Assembly (NCBI RefSeq): GCF_007828835.1
Contig: NZ_VIVL01000004.1
Span: 486,306-550,305, forward strand
DNA length: 64,000 nt
Direction: 5' to 3'
Source of the DNA: Variovorax beijingensis
GTDB taxonomy: Bacteria > Pseudomonadota > Gammaproteobacteria > Burkholderiales > Burkholderiaceae_C
The notes under the pieces: generated by a model
Databases searched by the model: none
The model's input: only the letters and a program-made list of their open reading frames with translations
Told to the model about the DNA's origin: nothing
Program-made: the position numbers and the translations under genes
Part shown: piece after piece, positions 33,277-48,342 of the stretch
Numbering within the stretch: position 1 is the first letter of the stretch
How the letters are laid out: the number at the start of each line of letters is the position of its first letter

Positions 33277-33602
33277 GGCCAACGCTTCCTCGCATGGGGC
33301 CCGGAAGCCGGAGCCGTCGGCGCAGCCGCAGCGCCGACGGCATTGCCGATGCGCGTGGGCACCGGGCGATAGCCGGGCTCGGTGTCCGCACGTTCGCCGA
33401 AACCCTTGGGCGCGAGCTGCAACTCGAGGCCCAGGGCATCCACCAGCGCCAGCAGCGAGGACAGCTGCGGATTTCCCTTCAGGCTCAGCGCGTTGCGCAC
33501 CGAACGCTCGGTGAGGCCCGAGCGCAGCGCGATTTCTGCGTTGCCGAGGCCCGCGGCCTCGCGCCGGGCTGCCAGGGCTGTGATGAGTTCCTGCTTGTTC
33601 AT
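33273..33602 (-). CDS. hipB: HipB-like XRE-family antitoxin
   Basis: A 109-residue DNA-binding protein. The helix-turn-helix spans about residues 4-58, with GLGNAEIALRSGLTERSVRNAL at its centre. A disordered-looking C-terminal third, rich in Pro, Ala and Gly, should contact the HipA kinase. It is the first gene of the pair, and hipA begins four bases before its stop. Its own promoter appears to place the mRNA 5' end at or just before the ATG (see the site at 33603-33645), and no Shine-Dalgarno sequence is visible. The pair is likely autoregulated. Antitoxin function is inferred from the operon layout. Confidence 0.88.
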   Translation of the reverse strand: MNKQELITALAARREAAGLGNAEIALRSGLTERSVRNALSLKGNPQLSSLLALVDALGLELQLAPKGFGERADTEPGYRPVPTRIGNAVGAAAAPTAPASGPHARKRWP

Positions 33603-33645
33603 GGAAATATATTACCGCAAACCGGGGTTTTGGAAATATGTTTCC
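33603..33645 (-). promoter_or_regulatory. hipBA promoter and operator
   Basis: On the minus strand, TTTCCA at 33631-33636 and TAATAT at 33609-33614 are spaced 16 bases apart, giving a transcription start almost at the hipB ATG. GGAAATAT occurs twice as a direct repeat 29 bases apart, at 33603 and 33632. The upstream copy is also half of the palindrome GGAAA-TATG-TTTCC at 33632-33645 that covers the -35 box. Binding by HipB would block the polymerase. Confidence 0.62.
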
Positions 33646-33662
33646 TCGACTGACCGCGATCC

Positions 33663-34424
33663 CTACCGGGGGATGAGCGTGAAAAACGGCATCACGACGC
33701 CCATGACCCAGTTCTGGCCGAAATCGAGCGCCGCGCGCCGGTATTTCTCGTCGGCCTGGGCGGCCAGCAGGTCGAGCCGCGCCACCACCTTGGAGAGTTC
33801 GCGGTCGGCCACGAGGTTGCGCCCGCGCTCGCTGATCTCGGTGGCCAGCAGCAGCGGCTGGCCGTCGGGGCCGGTCTTGGAGGCGATCAGCCAGAGCGAT
33901 ATCTCGAAGTTGCGCGCGGCCCGGAAGCTGTTCTCGGCGTTGACGCCGTCGAGCATGGTCTGGTCCCAGGTGTCGCCGTTGGCCTGCTTGAGCATCGTGG
34001 CCCAGCCGACGACCAGCGCCGCCACCCGGTCGCCCTGGTAGCCTTGCGGGCCGGTGTCGAAGGCCATGCGGATGGCATCGATGCCGGTGGCGCCGCGCAA
34101 CTCGGGCAGGGCGGGCCCGGTCAGCACCGCATCCCAGGCGCGCTGGGCAGCCGCCTCGACGCTGGCTGCCGACTTGCGCCATTCGCGCGGGTTGCGCCGG
34201 TAGAGCGTGGTCTGCACGCGCCGGATCGATTGCAGGTTGTCGCGCAGGGAGAGGTTGGCGATGCGGTTGGCGCTGGACTGCAACCATTCCTGGTTGGTAT
34301 AGGGCTCGGCGCGGTCGGTGGAACGCACGGCCGCGCAGCCGCCAAGGCCCAGCAGCGTGGCCGCACCGGCCAGCACGTAAGCGCGGCGTACGGCAAGGGG
34401 GGATGAAACCAGGGAATCGCTCAT
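33663..34424 (-). CDS. Predicted lipoprotein of unknown function
   Basis: A 253-residue protein with a lipoprotein signal: an Arg-Arg pair at 13-14, a hydrophobic core and the lipobox GLGGC with Cys30. The mature part is mostly helical by composition, with LRDNLQSIRRVQTTLYRRNPREW near residue 61 (seen as LQSIRRVQTTLYRR) and many Ala and Arg residues. I do not recognise a family. It is divergent from smc across 113 bases, so it may share the intergenic regulatory region. A GATAAC hexamer lies eight bases before the start. The C-terminal segment MGVVMPFFTLIPR is hydrophobic and could re-enter the membrane. Confidence 0.72.
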   Translation of the reverse strand: MSDSLVSSPLAVRRAYVLAGAATLLGLGGCAAVRSTDRAEPYTNQEWLQSSANRIANLSLRDNLQSIRRVQTTLYRRNPREWRKSAASVEAAAQRAWDAVLTGPALPELRGATGIDAIRMAFDTGPQGYQGDRVAALVVGWATMLKQANGDTWDQTMLDGVNAENSFRAARNFEISLWLIASKTGPDGQPLLLATEISERGRNLVADRELSKVVARLDLLAAQADEKYRRAALDFGQNWVMGVVMPFFTLIPR

Positions 34425-34504
34425 GCCCTGACGTTATCATCCACGGCTGGGGCGGCGGCCTGTCTCGAACGGCAGGTCCGTGCAATTTTCCTTACAAATC
34501 AACA

Positions 34505-34523
34505 CCTTGGCGTCGTGCCAAGG
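34505..34523 (+). promoter_or_regulatory. Perfect 7-bp dyad just upstream of smc
   Basis: CCTTGGC-GTCGT-GCCAAGG lies 15 bases before the GTG start of smc. In RNA it would form a hairpin at the ribosome-binding region, and in DNA it is a symmetrical operator candidate. No Shine-Dalgarno sequence is obvious between it and the start, so translation control is possible. No function is demonstrated. Confidence 0.5.
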
Positions 34524-34537
34524 CAGGCCGACAAGTC

Positions 34538-38053
<3,516 letters not shown>

Positions 38054-38065
38054 GCCGGGCAGCGC

Positions 38066-41276
<3,211 letters not shown>

Positions 41277-41382
41277 AGGGGTGAAGCGCGGTTCTTACCG
41301 GCAGTTACGCGACTTCACACCCGCGCAGTCAACAGGGTCTACAAGCCGGCGTTGAAAACAGAAGGCTGACAAGGAGTCCCTC

Positions 41383-41814
41383 ATGCAGAAAATTCGTGTT
41401 CTCGGTATCTGTGTCGCCGTTGGCGGCTTCGCGCTGCTCGGCGGCTGCGTGGCTGTTCCTGGCGACCCCTATTACAGTGGGGGCTATTCGCAGCCGTACT
41501 ACGCGGACCCGGTGGTGGTGAATCCGGCGCCAGTCTATATCCAGGGTGGCGGCTACTACGAAGGCGGACGCCGCTATTACGACCGTCCCTACTACGACGG
41601 ACGCTACTACGGGCGTCCGGGCTATCCGGCGGTGCGCCCGGTGCCAGTGCCGGTCCCTGTGCCGGTGCCTTCTCGTCCCGGTTGGGGCGGCGGCGGACGG
41701 CCGTCGGGCAATGCCGCCGGCGTGTCGCCGCTTCCGCAGTACCGGTCGCAGCCGCCGCGCGGCTCGGAGCGGTTGTGGACGTCGCCGGACTCCAAGGGGC
41801 AAACCCCTCCATGA
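41383..41814 (+). CDS. Tyr/Gly/Pro-rich lipoprotein
   Basis: A 143-residue predicted outer-membrane lipoprotein. The signal peptide ends in LLGGC with Cys22. The mature part is very tyrosine- and glycine-rich, with repeated [18 protein letters not shown] and GGYYEGG units at about residues 30-75. A Val-Pro dipeptide run ([11 protein letters not shown]) at about 86-96 follows, then a Ser/Pro tail. AAGGAG lies 11 bases before the ATG. I recognise the general class of low-complexity envelope proteins, but no specific family. It lies between ligA and def and is probably monocistronic. Confidence 0.75.
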   Translation: MQKIRVLGICVAVGGFALLGGCVAVPGDPYYSGGYSQPYYADPVVVNPAPVYIQGGGYYEGGRRYYDRPYYDGRYYGRPGYPAVRPVPVPVPVPVPSRPGWGGGGRPSGNAAGVSPLPQYRSQPPRGSERLWTSPDSKGQTPP

Positions 41815-41835
41815 CCGGACGGCGGGGCCGCTCGC

Positions 41836-41851
41836 GATAATCCCCGCCATG
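41836..41851 (+). promoter_or_regulatory. -10 hexamer placing def on a leaderless transcript
   Basis: GATAAT at 41836-41841 is a close match to the -10 consensus. Seven bases separate it from the def ATG at 41849, so a normal start would be at the A of the ATG. There is no Shine-Dalgarno sequence. No good -35 box is present. The map gene has the same arrangement. Confidence 0.5.
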
Positions 41852-42388
41852 GCCATCCGCGAAATCCTGAAAATGGGCGACCCCCGGCTGCTGCGCATTG
41901 CGCAGCCGGTGGCTGCCTTCGACACCGACGAGCTGCACCTGCTGGTGCGCGACATGTTCGAGACCATGCTGGCCGCCAACGGCGCCGGCCTGGCCGCGCC
42001 GCAGATCGGTGTCGACCAGCAGCTCGTGATCTTCGGCACCGATGTCGTCAATCCCCGCTACCCCGATGCGCCGCCGGTGCCTCGCACCGTGCTGCTGAAT
42101 CCGGTCATCACGCCGATCGGCGACGAGGAAGAAGAAGGCTGGGAAGGCTGCTTGTCGGTGCCGGGCCTGCGCGGCGTGGTGCCGCGCTTCGCCAACATCC
42201 GCTACACCGGCTTCGATCCCTACGGCGATCCGATCGACCGCATCGCAAGCGGCTTTCATGCGCGCGTGGTGCAGCACGAAGTCGATCACCTGCTGGGCAA
42301 GCTCTATCCGATGCGGGTGCGCGACTTCTCGCGCTTCGGCTATACCGACGTCCTGTTTCCAGGGCTGGACGCCAACGACGACGATTGA
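41849..42388 (+). CDS. def: Peptide deformylase
   Basis: A 179-residue metalloenzyme that removes the formyl group from the N-terminal formyl-methionine of new proteins. The three family motifs are intact: [10 protein letters not shown] at about 47-56, EGCLSVPG at about 95-102 with the metal-binding cysteine, and QHEVDHLLG at about 137-145 with the two metal-binding histidines. The ATG at 41849 has no Shine-Dalgarno sequence. A second def copy next to fmt is common in this class; this one stands alone, so it is perhaps a paralog. Convergent with the DoxX gene across a terminator. Confidence 0.95.
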   Translation: MAIREILKMGDPRLLRIAQPVAAFDTDELHLLVRDMFETMLAANGAGLAAPQIGVDQQLVIFGTDVVNPRYPDAPPVPRTVLLNPVITPIGDEEEEGWEGCLSVPGLRGVVPRFANIRYTGFDPYGDPIDRIASGFHARVVQHEVDHLLGKLYPMRVRDFSRFGYTDVLFPGLDANDDD

Positions 42389-42396
42389 CGAAAGAA

Positions 42397-42417
42397 CGGC
42401 CGGTACACCGCCGGCCG
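42397..42417. terminator. Intrinsic terminator between def and the DoxX gene
   Basis: CGGCCGG-TACACCG-CCGGCCG is a perfect 7-bp stem, extended outward by AAGAA/TTCTT and followed by a CTTTCTTTCTTTC tract. It lies eight bases after the def stop, and the A-rich left flank lets it also serve the opposite strand. Confidence 0.75.
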
Positions 42418-42436
42418 CGTGCCTTCTTTCTTTCTT

Positions 42437-42832
42437 TCAGTTGTACTTGCCGCCCAGGCCGAACCGGCCGCCGCCGAAGAGCGCGATCGCGATCGCCGAG
42501 AACATGAACATGCCCTGCAGTTCCAGCGCCCAGCCGCCCTGGCCATTGAGCGCGCCCAGGTCCTTCTGATGCACGAGCCAGATCGCCACCAGCATGTTGA
42601 GGGCGACGATCAGCGCCGCCGGACGGGTGAACAGCCCCACGATGAGCAGCACCGGCGCAAGGATCTCTCCGACATAGACCAGGTAGGCCAAAGCCGCCGG
42701 CAAGCCATGGGACGCCAGCATGCCGCCGATGCCGTCGACGCCTTTGCCGACCTTCGCGATGCCGTGCAGCAGGATGAGGATGCCGAGTGCAACGCGCAGA
42801 ACGAGCTTGCCGGTGTCATCGGATTTGGTCAT
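42437..42832 (-). CDS. DoxX-family membrane protein
   Basis: A 131-residue integral membrane protein with four predicted helices. The DoxX features are GILILLHGIAKVGKGV at about 17-32, YVGEILAPVLLIVGLFTRPAAL and the C-terminal SAIAIALFGGGRFGLGGKYN (here FSAIAIALFGGGRFG). DoxX proteins interact with quinone or thiosulfate-oxidation partners in some bacteria, and with redox stress in others; no partner gene is adjacent. The ATG is preceded by AGGAA on its strand. It points toward def, with a terminator between. Confidence 0.88.
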   Translation of the reverse strand: MTKSDDTGKLVLRVALGILILLHGIAKVGKGVDGIGGMLASHGLPAALAYLVYVGEILAPVLLIVGLFTRPAALIVALNMLVAIWLVHQKDLGALNGQGGWALELQGMFMFSAIAIALFGGGRFGLGGKYN

Positions 42833-42942
42833 GTGCAGATTCCTGGTGAAGTTGTTGGAGGCCCGTATGTTAGTGAATGCAGCCGGCAAGAAAAACCCGT
42901 GGACAGCGGCGCACGCAGCATATGCATTCAACTGCTGGTTCC

Positions 42943-42972
42943 TTGGCAGGGCGGCGCGCAGCCTCGTACACT
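42943..42972 (+). promoter_or_regulatory. Promoter of the amino-acid ABC operon
   Basis: TTGGCA at 42943 and TACACT at 42967 are 18 bases apart, 33 bases before the binding-protein ATG at 43005. An 8-base palindrome GCATATGC lies just upstream at 42918. The layout suggests a regulated sigma-70 promoter. Confidence 0.55.
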
Positions 42973-43004
42973 GCCTTTTGCTTGTTGTTGAGGAGAACAC
43001 ACCA

Positions 43005-44039
43005 ATGAAGAATCGATTCCGTCCCGCGCTGGCCGCTGCCGCAACCGTTGCCGCGCTTGCCACTGCCGCGCCTGCCCTTGCCGGCAAGACCCTCGATGCC
43101 GTCAAGCAGCGCGGCACCGTCAAGTGCGGCGTGACCAATGGCGTGGCCGGCTTTTCCGCGCCCGACACGCAGGGCAACTGGTCGGGCCTGGACGTCGACA
43201 CCTGCCGCGCCATTGCGGCGGCCGTGCTGGGCGATCCGAAGAAGGTCGACTTCGTGCCGCTCAATTCGCAGCAGCGCTTCTCGGCCCTGCAGGCCGGCGA
43301 GATCGACATCCTCGCGCGCAACACCACCTGGACGCTCACGCGCGATGCGTCGCTGGGCTTCAACTTCACCACCATCACCTACTACGACGGCCAGGGCTTC
43401 CTGGTGCCGAAGAAGCTCAAGGTCACGAGCGCCAGGCAGCTCAAGAACGCGACCATCTGCACGCAGTCGGGCACCACCAACGAGAAGAACGTGTCCGACT
43501 ACTTCCGCGCACAGAACATTCCGGTCAAGACGGTGGTGTTCGAAAGCTTCGAAGCCTCGTTCAAGGCCTTCTTCTCGGGTCGCTGCCAGGCCTTCACCAC
43601 CGACGCCTCCGCGCTGGCCGGCCTGCGCAACAAGGAAGCGCCGAACCCCGACGACTACATCATCCTGCCCGAGCTCATTTCCAAGGAACCGCTCGCGCCG
43701 CTGGTGCGCCGCGGCGACGACGAATGGTTTGCCATTGCCAAGTGGGTGCCCAACGCGCTCATCGAGGCCGAAGAATTCGGCGTCACGCAGGCCAATGCCG
43801 ACGAGCTCAAGGCCAGCAGCAAGGACCCGGCGCAGCAGCGCCTGGTCGGCACCGGCGAGGACCTGGGCAAGCTGCTGGGCCTGGACAAGGACTGGTCGTT
43901 CCGCGCGATCAAGGCCGTGGGCAACTACGGCGAGATGTTCGAGCGCAACGTGGGCCCCAAGTCGGTGCTCAAGCTGCCGCGCGGCTCGAACAACCTCTGG
44001 AACAAGGGCGGCCTGATCTACGCACCACCGGTTCGATGA
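43005..44039 (+). CDS. Amino-acid ABC transporter substrate-binding protein (AapJ/YhdW-like)
   Basis: A 344-residue periplasmic binding protein of the general L-amino-acid transporter group (AapJ, BztA, YhdW). A Sec signal peptide of about 26 residues ends in APALAG, followed by KTLDAVKQRGTVKCGV. The blocks GLDVDTCRAIAAAVLGD, VPLNSQQRFSALQAGEID and EPLAPLVRRGDDEW match the group. AGGAGA precedes the ATG by nine bases. The stop overlaps the first permease gene by ATGA. Ligand spectrum is likely broad polar amino acids (glutamate, glutamine, aspartate), but this is inference. Confidence 0.92.
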   Translation: MKNRFRPALAAAATVAALATAAPALAGKTLDAVKQRGTVKCGVTNGVAGFSAPDTQGNWSGLDVDTCRAIAAAVLGDPKKVDFVPLNSQQRFSALQAGEIDILARNTTWTLTRDASLGFNFTTITYYDGQGFLVPKKLKVTSARQLKNATICTQSGTTNEKNVSDYFRAQNIPVKTVVFESFEASFKAFFSGRCQAFTTDASALAGLRNKEAPNPDDYIILPELISKEPLAPLVRRGDDEWFAIAKWVPNALIEAEEFGVTQANADELKASSKDPAQQRLVGTGEDLGKLLGLDKDWSFRAIKAVGNYGEMFERNVGPKSVLKLPRGSNNLWNKGGLIYAPPVR

Positions 44040-45037
44040 GCAGTCAAGCCTCGCGCCGCGGCGCCTGGCTGGCCTGGGTCGTCCAGGTGCTGCTGGTGCT
44101 GGCCGTCGTGGCCGGCGCGGCCTGGGTCGTGAACCATGCGCTCGAAGTGCTGCGGGCGCGGGGCGTGCGCTCGGGCTTCGACTTTCTCGCCGAGCCCGCA
44201 GGCTTCTCCATCAGCGAAGGCTGGCTCGGCTTCGAGGCCAGCCAGCCGTTCTGGCGCGCCTTTCTCGCGGGCCTGGTCAACACGGTGCGCGCCTCGGTGC
44301 CCGCCGCCATCTTTTCGGTCGTGCTCGGCACCCTGATCGGCATCGGCCGGCTCGCACCGCATGTGCTGCTGCGCGGCATCTGCACCGCGTATGTCGAACT
44401 GCTGCGCAACGTGCCGCTGCTCGTGCAACTGCTGATGCTGGCCTTTGCGATTGCCAACCTGCTGCCCGATCCCACCGAGCCTGTGCGGCTGCTACCGGGC
44501 GTGTGGCTCAGCAAGGGCGGCCTCAGCGTGCCCTGGCCGGCGTCGGGGGAGGGCGGTGGCTGGTGGCCCACGCACCTCGAATGGCCCGAACGCGGCGACT
44601 TCGGCGTGAGCGGCGGCGCGGCGCTGAGCCCGGAGTACGTGACCATCGTCGCGGGCCTGTCCTTCTATTCGGCCGCGTTCGTGGCCGAGATCGTGCGCGC
44701 CGGCATCCTCTCGGTGCCGCAAGGGCAGGTGCTGGCCGGGCAGGCGCTCGGGCTCGCGCCGGTGCAGCAGCTGCGCATCGTGATCCTGCCGCAGGCGCTG
44801 CGGGTGATCGTGCCGTCGCTCACCAACCAGCTGCTGAGCCTCGTCAAGAATTCATCGCTTGCGGTGGCCGTGGGTTATCCGGAGCTGGTGTCGGTGGCCA
44901 ACACCACCATCGGCTCGAACGGCCGCGCCTTCGAGTGCATTGCCATCATCATGGCGGTCTACCTGCTGCTGTCGCTCGTGATCTCCTTCGGCATGAACCG
45001 CTACAACGCGCGCGTCGCGCTCAGGGGCTGGCGATGA
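44036..45037 (+). CDS. Amino-acid ABC transporter permease (AapQ/YhdX-like)
   Basis: A 333-residue inner-membrane permease of the polar amino-acid family. An N-terminal helix at about 12-36 is followed by a periplasmic segment, then the conserved core YVELLRNVPLLVQLLMLAF and a coupling loop GQALGLAPVQQLRIVILPQALR (seen as LGLAPVQQLRIVILPQ). The extra periplasmic stretch around 160-200 is usual for AapQ. The four-base overlaps with the genes on both sides show tight translational coupling. It needs an ATPase partner that is not encoded in the operon. Confidence 0.92.
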   Translation: MSSQASRRGAWLAWVVQVLLVLAVVAGAAWVVNHALEVLRARGVRSGFDFLAEPAGFSISEGWLGFEASQPFWRAFLAGLVNTVRASVPAAIFSVVLGTLIGIGRLAPHVLLRGICTAYVELLRNVPLLVQLLMLAFAIANLLPDPTEPVRLLPGVWLSKGGLSVPWPASGEGGGWWPTHLEWPERGDFGVSGGAALSPEYVTIVAGLSFYSAAFVAEIVRAGILSVPQGQVLAGQALGLAPVQQLRIVILPQALRVIVPSLTNQLLSLVKNSSLAVAVGYPELVSVANTTIGSNGRAFECIAIIMAVYLLLSLVISFGMNRYNARVALRGWR

Positions 45038-46092
45038 GGAACGCGGCCCAGGGCCCTGTTGCGTGGCGCAGCGAACTCTGGGGTTCGCCGCTGCGGGTGC
45101 TGGCCACCGTGCTGCTGCTCGCGCTGCTGGCGTGGGGCGGCTTCCACGCCATTGAATGGGGCGTGCTGCACGCGGTGTTCCGGCCCGATGCAGAAGCCTG
45201 CCGCGCGGTGCAGCATGGCGCCTGCTGGGGCGTGGTGGCCGAGAAATGGCGGCCGATGCTGTTCGGGCGCTTCCCTTATGAAGAGCAATGGCGTCCGGCC
45301 ATTGCCGTGGCCGTGCTGTCCGCCGTGACCGTGCTGAGCGCCTGGCCGCGCAGCTGGCGCTGGTGGCTGGCGCCGCTCTGGCTTGCGGCGCTGCTGTTGT
45401 TCGTGCTGCTGATGCGCGGCGGCGTGGCGGGACTTGTCCTCGTGCCGACCAGCCGCTGGGGCGGTCTGCCGCTCACCATCGGCCTTGCCGTGGTGGGCTT
45501 GGCATTGGCTTTTCCGCTGGCGCTGCTGCTTGCGCTGGGACGCCGCTCGGGCTGGCCGGTGGTTCGCACGCTCTGCGCGAGCTACATCGAGCTGGTGCGC
45601 GGCGTGCCGCTGATCTCGGTGCTGTTCATGGCTTCCTTCCTGCTGCCGCTGCTGTGGCCCGCGGGCTGGCAGCCCGACGTGCTGGTGCGCGTGCTGGCGG
45701 GGCTCACGCTGTTCGTGGCGGCCTACCTGGCCGAGATCATCCGCGGCGGGTTGCAGGCCGTGCCGCGCGGCCAGACCGAAGTGGCGATGGCGCTGGGCTT
45801 CGGCCGCTGGCCGGTGCAGCGGGACATCGTGCTGCCGCAGGCCCTGCGGCTCGTGGTGCCGGCGTTGACCAACAGTGTGGTCGGCACGCTGAAGGACACC
45901 TCGCTGGTCACGGTGGTGGGCCTGTTCGAGCTGACCGGTGCGCTCGGCCTCGCGCTCGGCGGCGACCCGACCTGGCGGCCGTTCTATCTCGAGGGCTATC
46001 TCTTCATTGCGGCCGTGTACTGGCTGCTGTGCTTCGGGCTGTCGCGCTACAGCGTGTGGCTCGAGCGGCGGCTGGCAAAGGGCACGCGCTAG
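45034..46092 (+). CDS. Amino-acid ABC transporter permease (AapM/YhdY-like)
   Basis: A 352-residue second permease, forming a heterodimer with the preceding one. The core has YIELVRGVPLISVLFMASFLLPL at about 183-205 (here ELVRGVPLISVLFM) and the coupling loop MALGFGRWPVQRDIVLPQALR (seen as ALGFGRWPVQRDIV). Long N-terminal hydrophobic segments are typical of AapM. Its TAG stop is the operon end, and it shares CTAG with the opposite-strand gene at 46089. No AapP/YhdZ ATPase gene follows, so the operon is incomplete compared with the usual aapJQMP set. Confidence 0.92.
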   Translation: MRNAAQGPVAWRSELWGSPLRVLATVLLLALLAWGGFHAIEWGVLHAVFRPDAEACRAVQHGACWGVVAEKWRPMLFGRFPYEEQWRPAIAVAVLSAVTVLSAWPRSWRWWLAPLWLAALLLFVLLMRGGVAGLVLVPTSRWGGLPLTIGLAVVGLALAFPLALLLALGRRSGWPVVRTLCASYIELVRGVPLISVLFMASFLLPLLWPAGWQPDVLVRVLAGLTLFVAAYLAEIIRGGLQAVPRGQTEVAMALGFGRWPVQRDIVLPQALRLVVPALTNSVVGTLKDTSLVTVVGLFELTGALGLALGGDPTWRPFYLEGYLFIAAVYWLLCFGLSRYSVWLERRLAKGTR

Positions 46093-46565
46093 GCCGGGTC
46101 GGCCAAGGATGCCTTCGCATTCGGTTGCGCGAGTGCCTTGAGAGTCTGGACCTGCCACGCGAATTCATCCTCGAAGGCCGTCGGGTCGGTGATCGCATAG
46201 CCACCGTAGGCATAGACCGCCGCGTAGGCTGCGTAGCTCGCGGCCTCGAGGGCGCGGCTTGCCAGGGCATTGGCCACCGCATACGTGGCGGAAACCGCCG
46301 CATGCGCCGAGCCATCGATCGAGTTCGAGCCACGGTGCCCGTTCGCCACGGCCGCCAACTCCGCGCGAGCCGCTTTCAAGGCCGCTTCGTCGGCCTTGCC
46401 GTCGAGAAAGGCATGCGCCACCGCGAGGCCTTCGATGGCGCGCGGGTCTTCCAGCAGATGTCCGATGCGGTCCGCGCAGGCCAGGCCGAAGGCCAGGCGC
46501 AGGGATGCCTGCCGGGGATCGTTCAGGCCGACCTCGGCGGCAAGACGCGACAGTTCGGTGTTCAT
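46089..46565 (-). CDS. Alanine-rich helical protein, possible Imm5-like
   Basis: A 158-residue cytosolic protein with an acidic N terminus and a long alanine/tyrosine-rich helical second half (AAYAAVYAYGGYAI near residue 111). The arrangement of an EDPRAIEGLAVAHAFLDGKAD stretch (seen as DPRAIEGLAVAHAFL) and successive Ala-rich helices recalls the Imm5-type putative immunity proteins. I cannot confirm the family without a search. No polymorphic toxin gene is adjacent; the downstream neighbour is the convergent permease gene, and pgm lies upstream on the same strand. It could equally be a small regulatory or structural protein. Coding status is supported by length and composition. Confidence 0.55.
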   Translation of the reverse strand: MNTELSRLAAEVGLNDPRQASLRLAFGLACADRIGHLLEDPRAIEGLAVAHAFLDGKADEAALKAARAELAAVANGHRGSNSIDGSAHAAVSATYAVANALASRALEAASYAAYAAVYAYGGYAITDPTAFEDEFAWQVQTLKALAQPNAKASLADPA

Positions 46566-46592
46566 GGCGGCGCCGCACGCTCGATGAAGGTT

Positions 46593-48248
46593 TCAGCCCG
46601 CCGCCAGCGCCTTGTCCACCAGCTGCTGCGCTTCCTCGAGGATGCGGCCCAGGTGCTCGGCGCCGAGAAAGCTCTCGCCGTAGATCTTGTAGATGTTCTC
46701 GGTGCCCGAGGGCCGCGCGGCGAACCAGCCGTTCTCGGTGACCACCTTCACGCCGCCGATGGCCGCGCCATTGCCGGGGGCGTGGCTCAGCACGTTCTGG
46801 ATCTTCTCGCCTGCGAGCTCGGTGGACAGCACCTGCTGCGGCGAGAGGCTCGAAAGCTTCTTCTTCTGCTCGACGGTGGCCGCTGCGTCCACGCGGTTGG
46901 CCACCGGCTGGCCCAGCGCCTGGGCGAGTTCGGCAAAGCGCTCGCCGGGGTCGCGTCCGGTGCGTGCGGCGATCTCGGCCGAGAGCAGGGCGGGCACGAT
47001 GCCGTCCTTGTCGGTGGTCCAGACCGAGCCGTCGCGCCGCAGGAAGGTGGCGCCCGCGCTTTCCTCGCCGCCGAAGCCCAGCGACGAATCCACCAGCCCG
47101 TCGACGAACCACTTGAAGCCGACCGGCACTTCGTACAGCCTGCGGCCCAGCCTGGCGGCCACGCGGTCGATCATCTGGCTGCTGACCACCGTCTTGCCCA
47201 CGGCCGCATGCGCCGCCCATTGGGGCCGGTGCGTGAAGAGGTAGTCGGCCATCACGGCCAGGTAGTTGTTGGGCGGCAGCAGCCCCGCGCTGCGCGTGAC
47301 GATGCCGTGGCGGTCATGGTCGGTGTCGCAGGCGAAGGCGATGCCGAAGCGCTCCCGCAGGCCGATCAGCTTGTGCATGGCATCGGGCGACGACGGGTCC
47401 ATGCGGATGCGGCCGTCCCAGTCGAGCGACATGAAGCGGAAGGTGGGATCGACCTCCTGGCTCAGCACGTTGAGCCGCCCGAGCTTGTAGCGCTCGGCGA
47501 TGGCCGGCCAGTAGCGCACGCCCGCGCCGCCCAATGGATCGACGCCCAAATCGATCTGCACGCCGCGGATCGCATCCATGTCGAGCACCTGCGCGAGGTC
47601 TTCGACATAGGTGTTCAGGTAGTCGTGGCGGTGCGTGGTCGGGGCGTGCAGCGCCTGGGCGAGCGGCAGGCGCTTCACGCCCTTGAGATCCGCCGCAAGA
47701 AAGGCGTTGGCCGCGGCTTCGACCGCCGACGTGATGTCGGTGCCCGCGGGGCCGCCGTTGGGCGGGTTGTACTTGAAGCCGCCGCTTTCGGGCGGGTTGT
47801 GCGAAGGCGTGATCACGATGCCGTCGGCCAGCCCCGCCGTGCGTCCGCGGTTGTAGACCAGGATCGCATGCGAGACGGCGGGCGTGGGCGTGTATTCGTC
47901 GTCCTTCGAGAGCATCAGCTCGACGCCGTTGGCCGCCAGCACTTCCACCGCGCTGTTGAAGGCGGGCGTGGAAAGCGCATGCGTGTCGATGCCGAGGAAC
48001 AGCGGCCCGTCGATGCCCTTCTGGCGCCGGTAGTCGGCAATGGCCTGGCTCATGGCCAGCACATGCCATTCGTTGAATGCGTTGTCGAAGGAAGAACCGC
48101 GGTGGCCCGAGGTTCCGAAGGCCACGCGCTGCGCGGGCACCGAGGGATCGGGCCGGCCCGCGTAGTAGGCCGAGACGAGGCGCGGGACATTGACGAGCAG
48201 GTCCAGCGGTGCGGGCTGGCCCGCGAGGGGATTGGTTTTCTGGCTCAT
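46593..48248 (-). CDS. pgm: Phosphoglucomutase (alpha-D-glucose-1,6-bisphosphate type)
   Basis: A 551-residue enzyme that interconverts glucose 1-phosphate and glucose 6-phosphate. The phosphoserine loop is [11 protein letters not shown] at about residues 43-53. The metal-binding segment DTDHDRHG lies near residue 306, and the sugar-specificity loop [16 protein letters not shown], seen as [11 protein letters not shown], near 400. The C-terminal phosphate-binding [10 protein letters not shown] is intact. The length matches the bacterial Pgm type rather than the PGM/PMM AlgC type. It begins 27 bases after the Imm5-like gene in the opposite reading order and lies 94 bases from glnD. Confidence 0.95.
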   Translation of the reverse strand: MSQKTNPLAGQPAPLDLLVNVPRLVSAYYAGRPDPSVPAQRVAFGTSGHRGSSFDNAFNEWHVLAMSQAIADYRRQKGIDGPLFLGIDTHALSTPAFNSAVEVLAANGVELMLSKDDEYTPTPAVSHAILVYNRGRTAGLADGIVITPSHNPPESGGFKYNPPNGGPAGTDITSAVEAAANAFLAADLKGVKRLPLAQALHAPTTHRHDYLNTYVEDLAQVLDMDAIRGVQIDLGVDPLGGAGVRYWPAIAERYKLGRLNVLSQEVDPTFRFMSLDWDGRIRMDPSSPDAMHKLIGLRERFGIAFACDTDHDRHGIVTRSAGLLPPNNYLAVMADYLFTHRPQWAAHAAVGKTVVSSQMIDRVAARLGRRLYEVPVGFKWFVDGLVDSSLGFGGEESAGATFLRRDGSVWTTDKDGIVPALLSAEIAARTGRDPGERFAELAQALGQPVANRVDAAATVEQKKKLSSLSPQQVLSTELAGEKIQNVLSHAPGNGAAIGGVKVVTENGWFAARPSGTENIYKIYGESFLGAEHLGRILEEAQQLVDKALAAG

Positions 48249-48342
48249 GTCGAGGGTTGCCGTTCGAGTTGAATCAAGTCGGCACCATCATGCCGCAGGA
48301 TGTGCCTGCGGATGAAACAAGCGGCAAGCGTGCCTCAGGGCC

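Noticed and set aside
31220..33602. Mobile or plasmid-derived island suggested by the ParA-like and hipBA genes
   Set aside because: No integrase, transposase, tRNA-type attachment site or change in base composition was seen, and the flanking genes are housekeeping ones. Horizontal origin remains possible but not supported.
34403..34537. Upstream extension of smc as a longer N terminus
   Set aside because: The added 45 codons have no similarity to SMC, and the conserved start is at the GTG at 34538.
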